Positions 10,468 through 20,647 of a stretch of 37,458 nucleotides of DNA are shown piece after piece. Every line of letters starts with the position of its first letter. The stretch's first letter is position 1. Made by a program: the position numbers and the translations under genes. Source of the stretch: Pelomyxa schiedti (taxonomy: Eukaryota; Evosea; Pelobiontida; Pelomyxidae). The DNA lies in contig JAHLWZ010000370.1 of the NCBI GenBank assembly GCA_020536535.1, positions 877 to 38,334 of the forward strand, given 5' to 3'. Below the pieces are notes generated by a model that searched no databases, had not been told where the DNA came from, and worked only from the letters and a program-made list of their open reading frames with translations.

Positions 10468-13400
10468 TCAGTTGTTAATAATGGCAATGGATTCCTCAAT
10501 AGCCAGTTTTTGTTTTATTAGCGAATTGAGCCACCTTTTTTGTGTTTAGCCCAATTTCAAGTTGGATAATGAGGAAGGAATAGATACGAGTGCATTTCTT
10601 CTACAGCTGTGCCTCTGAGTACGATACTTTTAATCCTGCCTTCAGGTGTGCGGGATACTATCTCAAAGGCAAAATCAATTTCATCAGGTTCATACTCTAT
10701 GAAAAAGAACGTTGACAAAATTTATTTTGGGGGAAAGTGGAACCGTGAAGTTCAGAATTATACAGTGTAATCTTGCCACTGACGGGTGCACCCTTTTTGG
10801 TTGCATTTACGGGTTTTTTCAGACATTCAGTAATGTGCATACCGGGGCATTGAAATAGAATAGTACACCTCCTTTCATGACCACCCAGCATCTCTTCCAT
10901 TGCCGGAGTTTGACAAAACCAATGTCCACATTCAAGCGGTTCAACCAGCCTTGTTTGGTCTGATTGAAAAGGGTTATGACCGGTAGACGCTATACAAGCC
11001 CACAAACCTCGTTCAGGTTGATCAACCCAGGGGGTATTTCATGCTTCTTCTTTTCTTTCCAGGTATCTATCACCTGTTGCCGGTTCAAACAGAAGAACTA
11101 TGAAGTTAAACATACAGTCTTGATACCCCTTATCCATGCATGGCAATCCTCATCGCATGCAGCCTCAAGAACATAACGGCGCTCAGGCGTGAAAATTTCA
11201 AATGTTTTATCTCTTCCTTTATGAACCTCTGCAAGTATAGAATGTAAAACAAGACCGAGACGGCCAATAAAAAAAAAAAAGCCACTCACCAACTTTGGTT
11301 GCAAAGTACAAGTCAATTGTTCCCAAAGGTGGATCATATGGCCCGTGTGGCTCTCTGTAGTACACGAGCTGTCGTCCATCTTGAAGGACAAAGTATCTAT
11401 AACTCCAATCAATGTGGAATGAGAAAAAAAATAAAATAAACCTTGGTTGCCACAGCCAGTCATGGAACATGCTGGTTGTGTCCTGCTTTAGTAATATTCC
11501 TTCAAGGATTCCTCTCTAAATACATTAGCAATACATTTATACCTTACTGATACAGAACCTGTATTGCGGGAATAATAGGGGAGGAAGCTGGAGGCGTTGC
11601 AAAGGACCCAAGTGACACCTCTGGTACAGCTCTAAGAAAAGAATAAATAGGTATCAGGTAGATCACTAGCACGTACTCTTTAATTTTAAGTGCAGCAAAA
11701 GGATCAAAGTCATTTGAAGTGTCAGCTGCAGATTCAGCGGGAATTGCAAATGGATTGTCACTGTCATCATCTGGGAAGGGATTATCCCCGCCAATAGCAA
11801 ATGGGTTGTCATCATCGAGAGCGGAACTGGTATCTTCGCCTCCCTAAAATGGGTGAGACGAATGTGCAGGAGGAAGAGAAACAGAATTCATACTGTTTCA
11901 AATGGATTTGCGAATGGATTATCATCATCAAGTTCAGGCTTCGTAGTGGCTTTTGGAGTCGGCTCTTGGACTGCTGCTGCTAAATTTATCTTGGTAGCAC
12001 TTACAAATTCAAATTTTGGTTCTTCAGGATCCTCACTGGCAAATGGGTCTTGGAACGGAGAATCTTTCAAGAGTTAGGTGCTTGTAGGAAGTTGTTTGGA
12101 TGAATTACTTGTATCGGTAGCAACAGGCACTTCTTCAAATGGGTTCTTTGGTACCGAGGGCATATTCGGTTCAGGTTTGTGATGAACAGTTGGCGGCTCC
12201 GGTGAAATTTCGAAGGGTGATGTAGCTGGTGGAGAAGGTTGAGATATGGGCTCTGGTTGCTTAGTAGGAGGCTGTGGAACTGTTGGTTTGCTGGGGGTAT
12301 GTGGAGTTGTTTGGGTAGTTGGAGCTGGAGCTGGAGCACTAGAACCTTTGGAGGTTGTTGTGGAAACTGTACTAGGTGTTGACTTCGCTGTTGTCACTTT
12401 GGATTAATGAGTACATCGTGTTATGAGTATAGGTTGCACACAAGTTTGTAGTCGATTCTGCTTTTCAAGGGCCATTTGTTGCCATTCCGCTGCTGGGGGT
12501 AGTTTCTTTACAGTTGATCTTCGTGACTTAGCCTAAGGTCTTTGAATCACCACTGTTTACTTTTTATTTGAAATACCTCAGCAAGTTGGCGTTCCATTGC
12601 ATCAATATCCAGTAGTTTGACAATTTGTTCTGGTTCAACCTAAACCTGTTAACAGAGGAGGAAAGAAGTGATAATACTTTGGCATTTGGAGGGGCCGATT
12701 TTTTAAGGCTGGCTTTGGCAATGGCACTTGCTAATTGCATTTGGGCATTTTTCGATTGGTTTTCTCTCAGCTGAGCAGCTGTGACGGTTTTTTTAGGTCC
12801 ATCATCTATCAGTTCCTGAGAGAAACAATTTGGGTAACCCAGAATTATCCAGTAATGCATACTTGGGACACAGCGTCCTGAGGCTGTGGAAGGGTTGAAT
12901 TTGGTGATTCCGCGGCAGGAGTTGGTGGAGGAGTTGTGCCAATCGGAGCGGAGGGTGGGGCAGTAGACGGTACATCAATTAAAATTCCCGTTGGGACCAT
13001 ATGGGAGGGTTTTGTTGGTGGACGAGGAAGGGTTTTCGAGGCGATAGACGCAGGAGGTGTTGGAAGACTTTTCGTTGGGGCACCAGTGATATTGGTTGAG
13101 GAACTAGAGGGAGTTGGGTCGGAGAGCAGGTCAATCAAGGATCCTGTGTGTTGCACAGGTGTTTTGGGGGGAACTTTGGGGGGAATTGTCGGGAGTGCAT
13201 GAGCAGGAGGATTAGAAGGAACTGAGGGCGTCGAAGTATGTGGTGGAACTGCAGGAGGGTTTTGTGCTCCAAGAAGTAGAGCAGAAGGTGATAAGTCACT
13301 TGGAGAGGGGGCTATATTAGACGGAGCCAATAGATCAATAACAGATTGAGATGATATGGAGGTTGTCAAAGCTGCAGGTTTGGAGGGAAGTGGGGGACTG

Positions 13401-15136
13401 GTCTCTTCAATTAAATTTGTTTGGCTTGTAGGAGTGGGAGGTGCAGCATTCTGGATGAGAGTTGGGTTTGCTGTAGGATTCACAGTAGGTATGGGCGGAG
13501 CTGCTGTCAAAGGTGGTGGGGGGGCTTGAGTTGTTGGAGAAGGTAGGGGTGGTGTAGTTGGGGTTGGAGGTGTTGGGGAAGCTGGAGTTGGAGTTGTAGT
13601 CTGTATAGTTGGAGCTGGAGTTGGAGTCACCGGAGTTGGAGTTGGAGTTGGAGCTGGAGTTACCGGAGTTGGAGTTGGAGCTGCTGGATTAGGAGTAGAT
13701 GGAGTTTGGGAAACAGTTGGAACTGGAGGCTGAGATGAAGTTTGAGTGGGGGTGGCACTTTGTGCTGGGATCACTGCTGACTGAGAAGACCTAAGCTCTG
13801 GAGTTGGTGTTGAGGGTGATGTCGGTGCAATTGGTAAGGTATGGGGAGGGATGGGGGGAGCATGAGATGTATGTGGGGGTAATGGTGGTGCCTGTGTTTG
13901 TGGAGCGTTATGTGGCGGCAGTGGTGGTGCCTGTGTCTGCGAAGCGTTGTGGGGTGGAAGTGGTGGTGCTTGTGACGGTTGAACGTTGTGTGGTGGTAAG
14001 GGTGGTGTCTGGGGAGTACTGTGTTGGGGTACCTGAGGAACATTGTGTGGTGGTAAGGTTGGTGTCTGAGGAGCACTGTGTGGGGGAACAGATGGTACAG
14101 CCGCGGAAGGCTTCTTGGCTTCAGGAGGAAGAGCAAGAGCTGCAGTAATCATAAGACTTTTCCGTTGCAGGAAAGCCTTTCTCCCACACCTACTCAAGTT
14201 AAAGGGAACTACAGCAATAATTGAGGTACTGTTCACAGTAGGCTCCACCGGCAACACGGAGAAATTCTGATGGGAGGCGTTTGCCGCATCCAAAGCATCC
14301 AAAGCACCTTTTTTCCTCCTTGGTCATAACGAACACGTAATGGTTACCACAAACTTGGCATGAAAATGCCTATCACAAGCCTCAATAACCTCACCAGATA
14401 GTGGTTCTCCACATTTGGAACATGGCATGGCGCTGAGGGTAGCAGCAACACTTCGCCTCTTTTCCCTAAATTCCATGTAAGAGCAGAATATTAAGTGGAT
14501 TCTACTGTGAACGTGGGGCAGGAGGAGGAGCAGTTTGTGCAACAGACTGCAGTCTTTGTGCCACCTCGTTTGCAACCACAGACGGGGCACAATTTTCAAT
14601 CCGGCTGAAGTGGTGATAGACTTGACTGAGGTATGTCATTATTGATAGGGGTTCTGGTTTTGAGAGCAAGTATACATCTACCAAGCTATGTCAAAAAAAA
14701 GTCATTGTGTATGTGAAGTAGTACCTTCTGCATCGAGAAGAGAAGGAATTCCCAGTTGCTCACCTGTATTAAAAGCAAGCTCTAGGTTGTGCTACGAGAA
14801 AGTGGGAAAAAAATGGGGCAGTTTAGTATGAAGATACCTTTGGGTCCTCTTTTGTTAGTTTGCTGAAATCAATCTTGTCAGGTCTGAAGTGTGCAATAAG
14901 AGCACAAAAAGCCAGTCCTTTTCAAAAAGCAAGTAAACAATTGAGAGGGAAAAAAAAAAGTGCTATGAACAGCACCCCAAAAATTACAAAACGATGTTCC
15001 AAAAAAAAAAAAAAAGAAGTTCTAATGGGGCACCGTCTTTCCATGACATGTGGAAATCAACCACCCTCACGTCCTTGAACCCCTGAGTGTTTTTTTGACA
15101 CCATGCCAAAAGTGCCTCCTTGCCTCCCACTGGCAT
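10468..15136 (-). CDS. CH - LIM - Pro-rich - NPF - tandem PH scaffold (MICAL-like/EHBP1-like adaptor)
   Basis: Twenty-two exons from ATG 15136 (preceded by an in-frame TAA) to TGA 10468-10470 keep phase and give about 1201 aa. Exon starts, minus order: 15136, 14917, 14791, 14677, 14465, 14307, 14139, 12815, 12639, 12532, 12396, 12063, 11843, 11631, 11515, 11402, 11228, 11073, 10959, 10792, 10696, 10534. Domains in order: one calponin-homology domain (LLAWCQKNTQGF, DGLAFCALIAHFRPDKIDF, LAFNTGEQLGIPSLLDAED); a LIM domain (CSKCGEPLSG, HAKCFGCFGC); about 425 residues of Pro/Thr/Ser; short helical segments; an acidic region with several NPF motifs (DNPFANPF, DDDNPFAIGGDNPF); then two PH domains (WLWQPSYRYFVLQDG; GWLNRLN...RCWVVMKGG). 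CH plus LIM plus NPF recalls MICAL-like proteins, where NPF motifs bind EHD/EH-domain proteins on recycling endosomes; the tandem PH tail would add lipid binding. Actin-membrane linkage is inference. Confidence 0.87.
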
Positions 15137-15462
15137 TTATGTGGTCCTTTTTTTTTCTGTTTGTTTCGGCTTTGGCGATCAAATCCAATAATCACTCAAC
15201 GAGGTAGAAAAAATCAAAGGAACAACACTGAGGGACGTATGGTTGTATGGTTGTATTATTGTTGTTGGTTTATTGCGATCAACAGCATTGGCAGTGTTGG
15301 TGGTGTTATGATTCGTGTGTGAGGTGTTGTTGTAATAGTACATTGGAAGTTTGTGGTGAAGCCTCCTGCTTTATGAGGGTAAGTCACGCCATGTCTCTAG
15401 CATGTACATGTGAATGGCCCGCCGAAAAAACCCCCCCAAAGCCGGGCTCATTGCGGTTGTTG
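15137..15462. other. Intergenic stretch between two minus-strand genes
   Basis: About 330 bp upstream of the CH-LIM gene and downstream of the next minus-strand gene. It holds T- and GTTGTT-rich sequence and an overlapping plus-strand frame of Cys/Leu-rich composition without start context or family similarity. It should contain the CH-LIM promoter. I see no gene. Confidence 0.4.
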
Positions 15463-15845
15463 TCACTGCTTGCTGAATACTATCTTGACTTTCTTTGGGG
15501 AGCCAACTTGTTCACACTCATCTTGGCTCTCGGAAGGAACGGCGGGGCTTATGGAGAGTGTAGCCGAGGGCGACACTGCATCAGGTTGCACTGTAAAAAA
15601 AGGGGGTGTCAGGCGAACGAGACCGAAAGCGAGGAAGAAACGAAACCTGGGTGGTCACTCAAATCGACACCGGCAGCCTCCATTTCAGCAGCAAGCTGCT
15701 TACTAGGTTTCCAGTAGTCATCCTGAGGGAACCTATCAGGCACAATGGGGATCTAAAAGTATGCGTATACTTGTTCATTCAGAGCAACGGGGCGCCTCAT
15801 GCACATTCCACAGGTTTGCACGCACTTAAAAAATGACTGTCCCAT
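15463..15845 (-). CDS. Small protein of unknown function (about 102 aa)
   Basis: Exons 15845-15771, 15752-15647 and 15590-15463 keep phase and end in TGA. The only in-frame ATG after an upstream stop is used. The N-terminus MGQSFFKCVQTCGMCMRRP has Gly2 and a cluster of cysteines, which could allow acylation, though position 6 is not the Ser/Thr usually preferred for myristoylation. The middle reads PDRFPQDDYWKPSKQLAAEM. The C-terminal exon is Ser/Pro-rich and ends in a basic PKKVKIVFSKQ. The first intron would be only 18 nt (GTATAC...TTTTAG, 15753-15770); an alternative donor at 15788 gives a 36-nt intron and removes six residues. Both keep frame. No family recognised. Confidence 0.55.
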
Positions 15846-15949
15846 GCACGCGGTTACGTCCAGATCCGCAGCACCCGCCTTGGTTTGTTTTTTTGTTGTC
15901 GGGTAATTATTTAATTAAATAACGGTGCAACTAGTACCAATTAGCGTGA

Positions 15950-16330
15950 TTAATTTCCCTGCGGGTAACGAAAAAAGAAAACACATGAACATTCGGAGTC
16001 ACTAATGCACGGTTCTACACAGAGTTCTTCAATTTTCAAGTTGCCAAAGTGATGATTAGGCTGAGCCCCGACGGATAGAACTCTACTGGAAGCTGCAGCA
16101 TACACTGCTTGTTGGTGGAACCATTTGGGGTCCCACAAAGTACCTCCCAAGAGGACTGTCCTCCAGAGTTCGGCAGTTTTGCCTCTTTTGTGGATCGACA
16201 AAACATCAGATGATTTTCCTGTAAAATCATTCACCTTAATTTCCAAACCAAACGCACTTCGATGAGTTACGGTGTGCAATACCAACATTACACCTTTATT
16301 TTTTCGATAACATAAGTAATTCCCCTGCAT
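15950..16330 (-). CDS. Hypothetical protein, single open frame of 126 codons
   Basis: An uninterrupted minus-strand frame starts at ATG 16330 and ends at 15950. Composition is protein-like and alternating hydrophobic/polar (RSAFGLEIKVNDF, LWRTVLLGGTLWDPKWF, LKIEELCVEP), suggestive of a beta-rich domain, but I recognise no family. It sits head-to-head with the WW-domain gene and downstream of no clear promoter. It could be a terminal exon of a larger gene or a chance frame. Low confidence. Confidence 0.35.
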   Translation of the reverse strand: MQGNYLCYRKNKGVMLVLHTVTHRSAFGLEIKVNDFTGKSSDVLSIHKRGKTAELWRTVLLGGTLWDPKWFHQQAVYAAASSRVLSVGAQPNHHFGNLKIEELCVEPCISDSECSCVFFFRYPQGN

Positions 16331-16395
16331 TTCGTGGCACCATATGTTTTGTGATTTAATTTATTCATTTTTATTTATTTAACAACCACTAAAAG

Positions 16396-17810
16396 ATGAC
16401 CAAAGCCACACGAGCACAGAGACCTTTATTAGTGTGGCGACCCCTGCCGTGAAAATTGCACCACTACTTCCCCCACCCTCTCTTGGTAGCTCGGAGGACT
16501 TTTTGTCTTTCACAATACCTCCTCCGCCAGTTCAATCGAATCCGCCATCTGTTATCGCCCTGCCACCAGGCTGGGCTGAGAAAGTCGATCCAGCCACCGG
16601 TAGGAAATACTATGCCCACAAGGACCTACGATTCACGCAGTGGATTTGGCCAAGCCCTAGTGACACGGTATGCTTTCTACGTGTAAGAGTTGTACATACC
16701 ATATGTAAGTGGGTCCCGGGTGCAAGATACTAACCTAAACACTCACAGCCACCTCCACTACCCGCGGACTGGGAACAGAGATCGGATCCTCTTTCCGGAA
16801 AGTTGTATTTTGTAAACCCAAAGCTGTGTAAATCGCAATGGGGACGACCAGGCTTCACTGTAAGTTCCATTGAAGTGGTACCTCTAATAACAGAAAATTT
16901 CAAGACCAACACAACAATCGCGTCTGTGGGATCAGGGTGGAGAGAGTGCCAAGATGTGTTTGGGAAAACCTATTATCACAACCAAGTCACCAAGGAGGTA
17001 CGGCGAAGAAAACCCGAGGAATCTCAATGTACACCAGAACCCACAATTACAGAATTAATGACTCCTCCACCACCTCTACCTCCACCTTTGATTGTGCCAC
17101 CCCCTTTGCTTTCCACACCACCAACCATTTTACCCCGGCATACTGTTTCTGTACACCTGTCAGCAGGCATGACCCCACTTCCCACGGGTACAAAAGGGGC
17201 AGCAATAGCTATTGATACAACACCCATATCCACACCAACACAACAACAAGAGGAATCACACCACACACCAGATTCGCCCACTTCAATACGCTCGCGGTCT
17301 TTGTCATCAGGGGCCCAGGGCAAAACAAGCACTACCCCAAACCAGCCACCAACAGAAGCCTCATCTCCATCAAAAAAGCCACACCTCAAATTCTCCATCT
17401 TCCGGTCCAAGAAGCGCTCAAAAGAACCCCCGTCTCCCCCGAAGGAGGCCACAAACACAACCACCCACGAAGAGAACACCACCTCCCAGTCAATCCACAC
17501 ATCATCACACCACCCGCCCCTTGTGCGGTCCCCGCGCTTCTCCTCTCCATCGACCTTCGCACACCCCACCCCCGTCACCCCATTCACTGCCTCGCTGCCC
17601 CTGATACCCTCCACACAGCAATCACCAACCCCGAAGCCCCCGCCATCAACCCCCGTGTCAGCACCCAGCTCACCAACCGCACTACCCACCAAGCCCCCAC
17701 TACTGCCCGAAATTGAGCCCCCCTCGTACCTGCAGGGTGCCACATTGCCATCATTGTACACCCGCGGTAGCCGCATGTCTCTCCCCCCGGGGCTGTTGAG
17801 ACGAGTGTAG
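16396..17810 (+). CDS. Multi-WW-domain protein with Ser/Pro/Thr-rich tail; first exon unresolved
   Basis: Visible exons are about 16396-16667, 16749-16859 and 16905-17810, all in one phase; the 45-nt intron 16860-16904 is a multiple of three. The frame upstream of 16434 has no ATG, and sequence before 16396 looks like an intron end (T-rich, then AAAAG), so a short 5' exon was not found. WW domain 1 has LPPGWAEKVD...KYYAHKD...QWIWP; WW domain 2 has LPADWEQRSD...YFVNP...SQWGRP. A third degenerate copy (GWRECQDVFGKTYYHN) lacks the second Trp. The remaining about 250 residues are rich in Pro, Ser and Thr with several basic patches (FRSKKRSK) and resemble an SH3/WW-ligand scaffold. WW domains bind Pro-rich ligands; partners here are unknown. 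Confidence 0.75.
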
Positions 17811-18024
17811 AATTCTGTGTACACATAAGGTACATATAAATCGTGGTGTTTGAAAACAAAAAAGAGAAACACCCAAACTTTCAAGTGAAACTTTCTCTTT
17901 ATTTAGTACTTTTTCTGGAAAATGGTTTTTTGGTGAGACTGAAAAGCCTTCAACAATAAGAAACACGTTTCCAGAGAAAGGAAAGCCGAATTATTCCAGT
18001 GTTTCTGCTGGTGATTTGTCAGTA

Positions 18025-19604
18025 TTAAACTCCTCCACTGGTCAGATATTTGTTGAGAGGTAAAAAGGGTTCCCCCATTGTAATGAGGGCTGATGATCGC
18101 TCTTGTGGGTAACCCAAGGGATAATTGATGTAAGTTATTCCATCTATCTGAACTTCCAGGGGCCGGTGGCTGTGTCCTATGTAAAACAGTGGTTGAGCTT
18201 TGTTGGGAGGAAAACTGGATAGACAAACCAAATATGTGAAGTTTAGGCCGAAGTTTTTGAATTATTGGATCCAAGAGAGTTGTACCAGCACACACAGAGA
18301 AATTAGGCCTGGCAAATGTGGATGCTGGGGGCACATAGCCTTTTCCTACCCGCCTTTTTTTAAAGAAGAATGAAAACACGGTTGAAACATAGAGATGATA
18401 CGCGAGATATCTCTGCATAGTAATTTCAGTGTGCAATCTCATCAGCTCCTTGCATGAGAAGAAGTGCGACATCGTAACAATAGGATAAGAGGTACAAAGA
18501 TTATTCAAATTGGCTACAAGCAACAGTGATTAAGTGTGATAGGACTAGTGGTTCTTACGCTGATTTTGATCAATAAAGTATTTGGAGCGACTGTGCTTTT
18601 CCATTTCACTGGGCCACTTACAAAGGTGGGTATCTGACCATACCTACCAAGTTGAAAACCAAAAAAAAAAAAAAAAAAGACATACATCTTCAGAGCTGTC
18701 AAGTGCTGGATTAGGGGCAAAAAGGGTGTGCTCACTCCCAGGAAGATCATACCAAGAAAATAGTGGGAATATATGAACTCCATTTACAATTTCTGTTCTT
18801 AGAGTTGTAAAAGCGATAGTTACAACAAAAAAGAATGACTTAATCTTACGTGGGGATGTATGCACTCCGATTGAAGAGCACAATCTCAAAATTTCGTGGA
18901 ATTTATCTATAGACGTATGTAGGCCACGTTGTGTATCCCCTTCTCTCATCCACAATTCTGTGGTTTTTTTTTAAATGGAAATTGTCAACAAAAAAATGAA
19001 GAAAGCACGGTATGCATGCCATGGTTCCCAGGAACAAAGAAAACGTGCTCGAAAATGTGAATCAAGTCTCTCATACAAGTCTCAAGTCCAACCAAGTCAT
19101 GGGTCACATCACCAGCCACTAGCAATGTCCCCCCTCTTGTAACACCATAGCCTCCACTACCTTCACTAAATAAGAATAATACAAAACAAAACAACTATGA
19201 TAATGGCAGGGGGAGAAACAAACAAATAAAAACCCACTAACATTTCAGTACAAGCAGGCAACAAATTGCATTTCCTTTCAAAACTCACTTGTGGGACAAG
19301 AGTTAGCCCTCGGTGCCAATAGGTCCTCTCGATTGTAACTGGGACGACTTGAGGAAGAAGTCGAAGTAGAATTAATAGCAATTGCAGGCGTTGTTTGTGC
19401 AGCAGATGTCGCAGATGACGTGTACGTGGACGTGGACGTGGCCGTGGACGATTCGTCGACTCGCCAGAGGTGTGGGGCCATGGACCACTCCCATAATCCC
19501 AAGCTGTCCCCGCACCACGACGCGCGTACCCTGCCGTCGAGGTGCTGGGCCAGCCACGATTTATTGGCTGGGTAGTCTACGTGGAGGTCGCTCAACGCGA
19601 ACAT
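18025..19604 (-). CDS. Calcineurin-like metallophosphoesterase
   Basis: Eight exons keep phase: 19604-19289, 19160-19020, 18957-18850, 18792-18686, 18643-18559, 18513-18402, 18353-18229, 18176-18025 (about 381 aa, TAA stop). An in-frame TGA precedes the ATG. Metal-binding motifs of the family appear in order: SDLHVD at the N-terminus, LLVAGDVTHDL, FVPGNHELWMR, TMSHF and HIFGHSHRP. A Ser/Thr-rich insert separates the first two blocks. These motifs bind the two metals that hydrolyse phosphoesters; the substrate cannot be told from the sequence. The GNHE-LW junction requires a GC-AG intron (18958-19019). Start codon is 190 bp from the divergent discoidin gene. Confidence 0.88.
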
Positions 19605-19793
19605 GTCACGAATCGATCCAAAAAAGCAAAATCAAGTCCGGGGAAACGGGAATCACCGGTTTCCAACTGTGAAAAAGACCAACTTGAAGTACGTTGACTT
19701 AAAAACAACTGGTTTTCGCTCAAACAACACAAAGCCAAAAAAAAAAAAACGGCGGCTTCGACATCGACACCAACACCAACACCAACATACAGT
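19605..19793. promoter_or_regulatory. Divergent intergenic region with (CCAACA) repeats
   Basis: The interval lies between the metallophosphoesterase start (minus) and the discoidin-domain start (plus). It carries an A-run near 19738-19750 followed by short CACCAACACCAACA repeats near 19770-19790. Shared promoter role is inferred from layout; no core element is certain. Confidence 0.35.
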
Positions 19794-20289
19794 ATGCACG
19801 TTTCCAATCACCTGTGCCGAATGCAGATCACAACGGAGGGGGTCATCAAAGCCGCTTCCAAGACTACTTACCCAGGCAGCCCCACATACGACAACTGGAG
19901 GTTCGGCCAGCCCTCTTCCTGGATTTCGCACACAAACCCACCCGACGAGTTCCTGGAGCTCAAACTCACCTCCCCGACCTTTGTATTTGGCATAGCAATC
20001 CAGGGCAGAACGGACTCCGACCAGTGGGTGACATCGGTATGTTGGACTGCCAAACTTCATTGTCTTTGCTCATTGTCAACGCGCCCTGCAGTTGCATATC
20101 CATGTTTCGGGCAATGGACTGGACTGGGAGGACCTGGGGGCTTTCAAGGGCTGTGAGGACCGCGATACCCCAACACTGTGTATTTTCAGGAGTCCACTTC
20201 TGGTTTCCCGGATTAAATTGATGGAATTACAACGGCACGATCACATATGTATGCGTGTTGGGTTGATTGTCCCAAGGGACCCACTGTAG
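19794..20289 (+). CDS. Single discoidin (F5/8 type C-like) domain protein
   Basis: Two exons, 19794-20036 and 20092-20289, give about 146 aa. The core matches a galactose-binding-like/discoidin fold: ASKTTYPGSPTYDNWRFG, SSWISHTNPPDEFLELKL, a GIAIQGRTDSDQWVTS strand, HVSGNGLDWEDLG and a closing ICMRVGLIV strand. There is no signal peptide or membrane helix, so the protein is probably cytosolic or secreted unconventionally, as is known for Dictyostelium discoidins. The whole protein is essentially the domain alone. Ligand (sugar or lipid) is not predictable. An upstream start in the same frame was not seen; ATG 19794 is the first good one, with a second ATG 27 nt later. Confidence 0.75.
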
Positions 20290-20647
20290 GTAAAAAAAGA
20301 AGTGTGAAAGATACAACTAGACAAAGAAATTATTGTTCTCGGTAGCTAGTGAGATAGACTTTAGATCGCGGGATTAGAATGGCAAGAGATTGACCAAAGC
20401 TAAGCTTGACACCTTTGGCACTATTCCCCTGCGTAGCATTTATAAGATCTCCGTTTCAACGAGATCACAATGGTAGTTAAATTGGTTGAGAAATTGAGTG
20501 TTGAATAAAGTATTGCTGCGTTTGAGTTATTTGGTCTTGTGAAGGAAAAGCTAAGTCGCTATTACGAGCGTATTATCCTCCATAAAAAAAAGGACTTTGG
20601 GTTTTTATTTCAAATTTTGGTGTTTTTATACAAAAGAAAGAGAGTAA
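20290..20647. other. Convergent 3' region with a polyadenylation-like signal
   Basis: Lies between the ends of the discoidin (plus) and Sec1-like (minus) genes. AATAAA occurs at 20504-20509 on the plus strand, about 215 bp after the discoidin stop. Otherwise it is A/T-rich with no gene, repeat or RNA that I can support. Confidence 0.4.

Noticed and set aside
15247-15717. Plus-strand frame of 156 codons rich in Cys and Leu
   Set aside because: It overlaps the spliced minus-strand small gene and has no domain, splice or start-context support.
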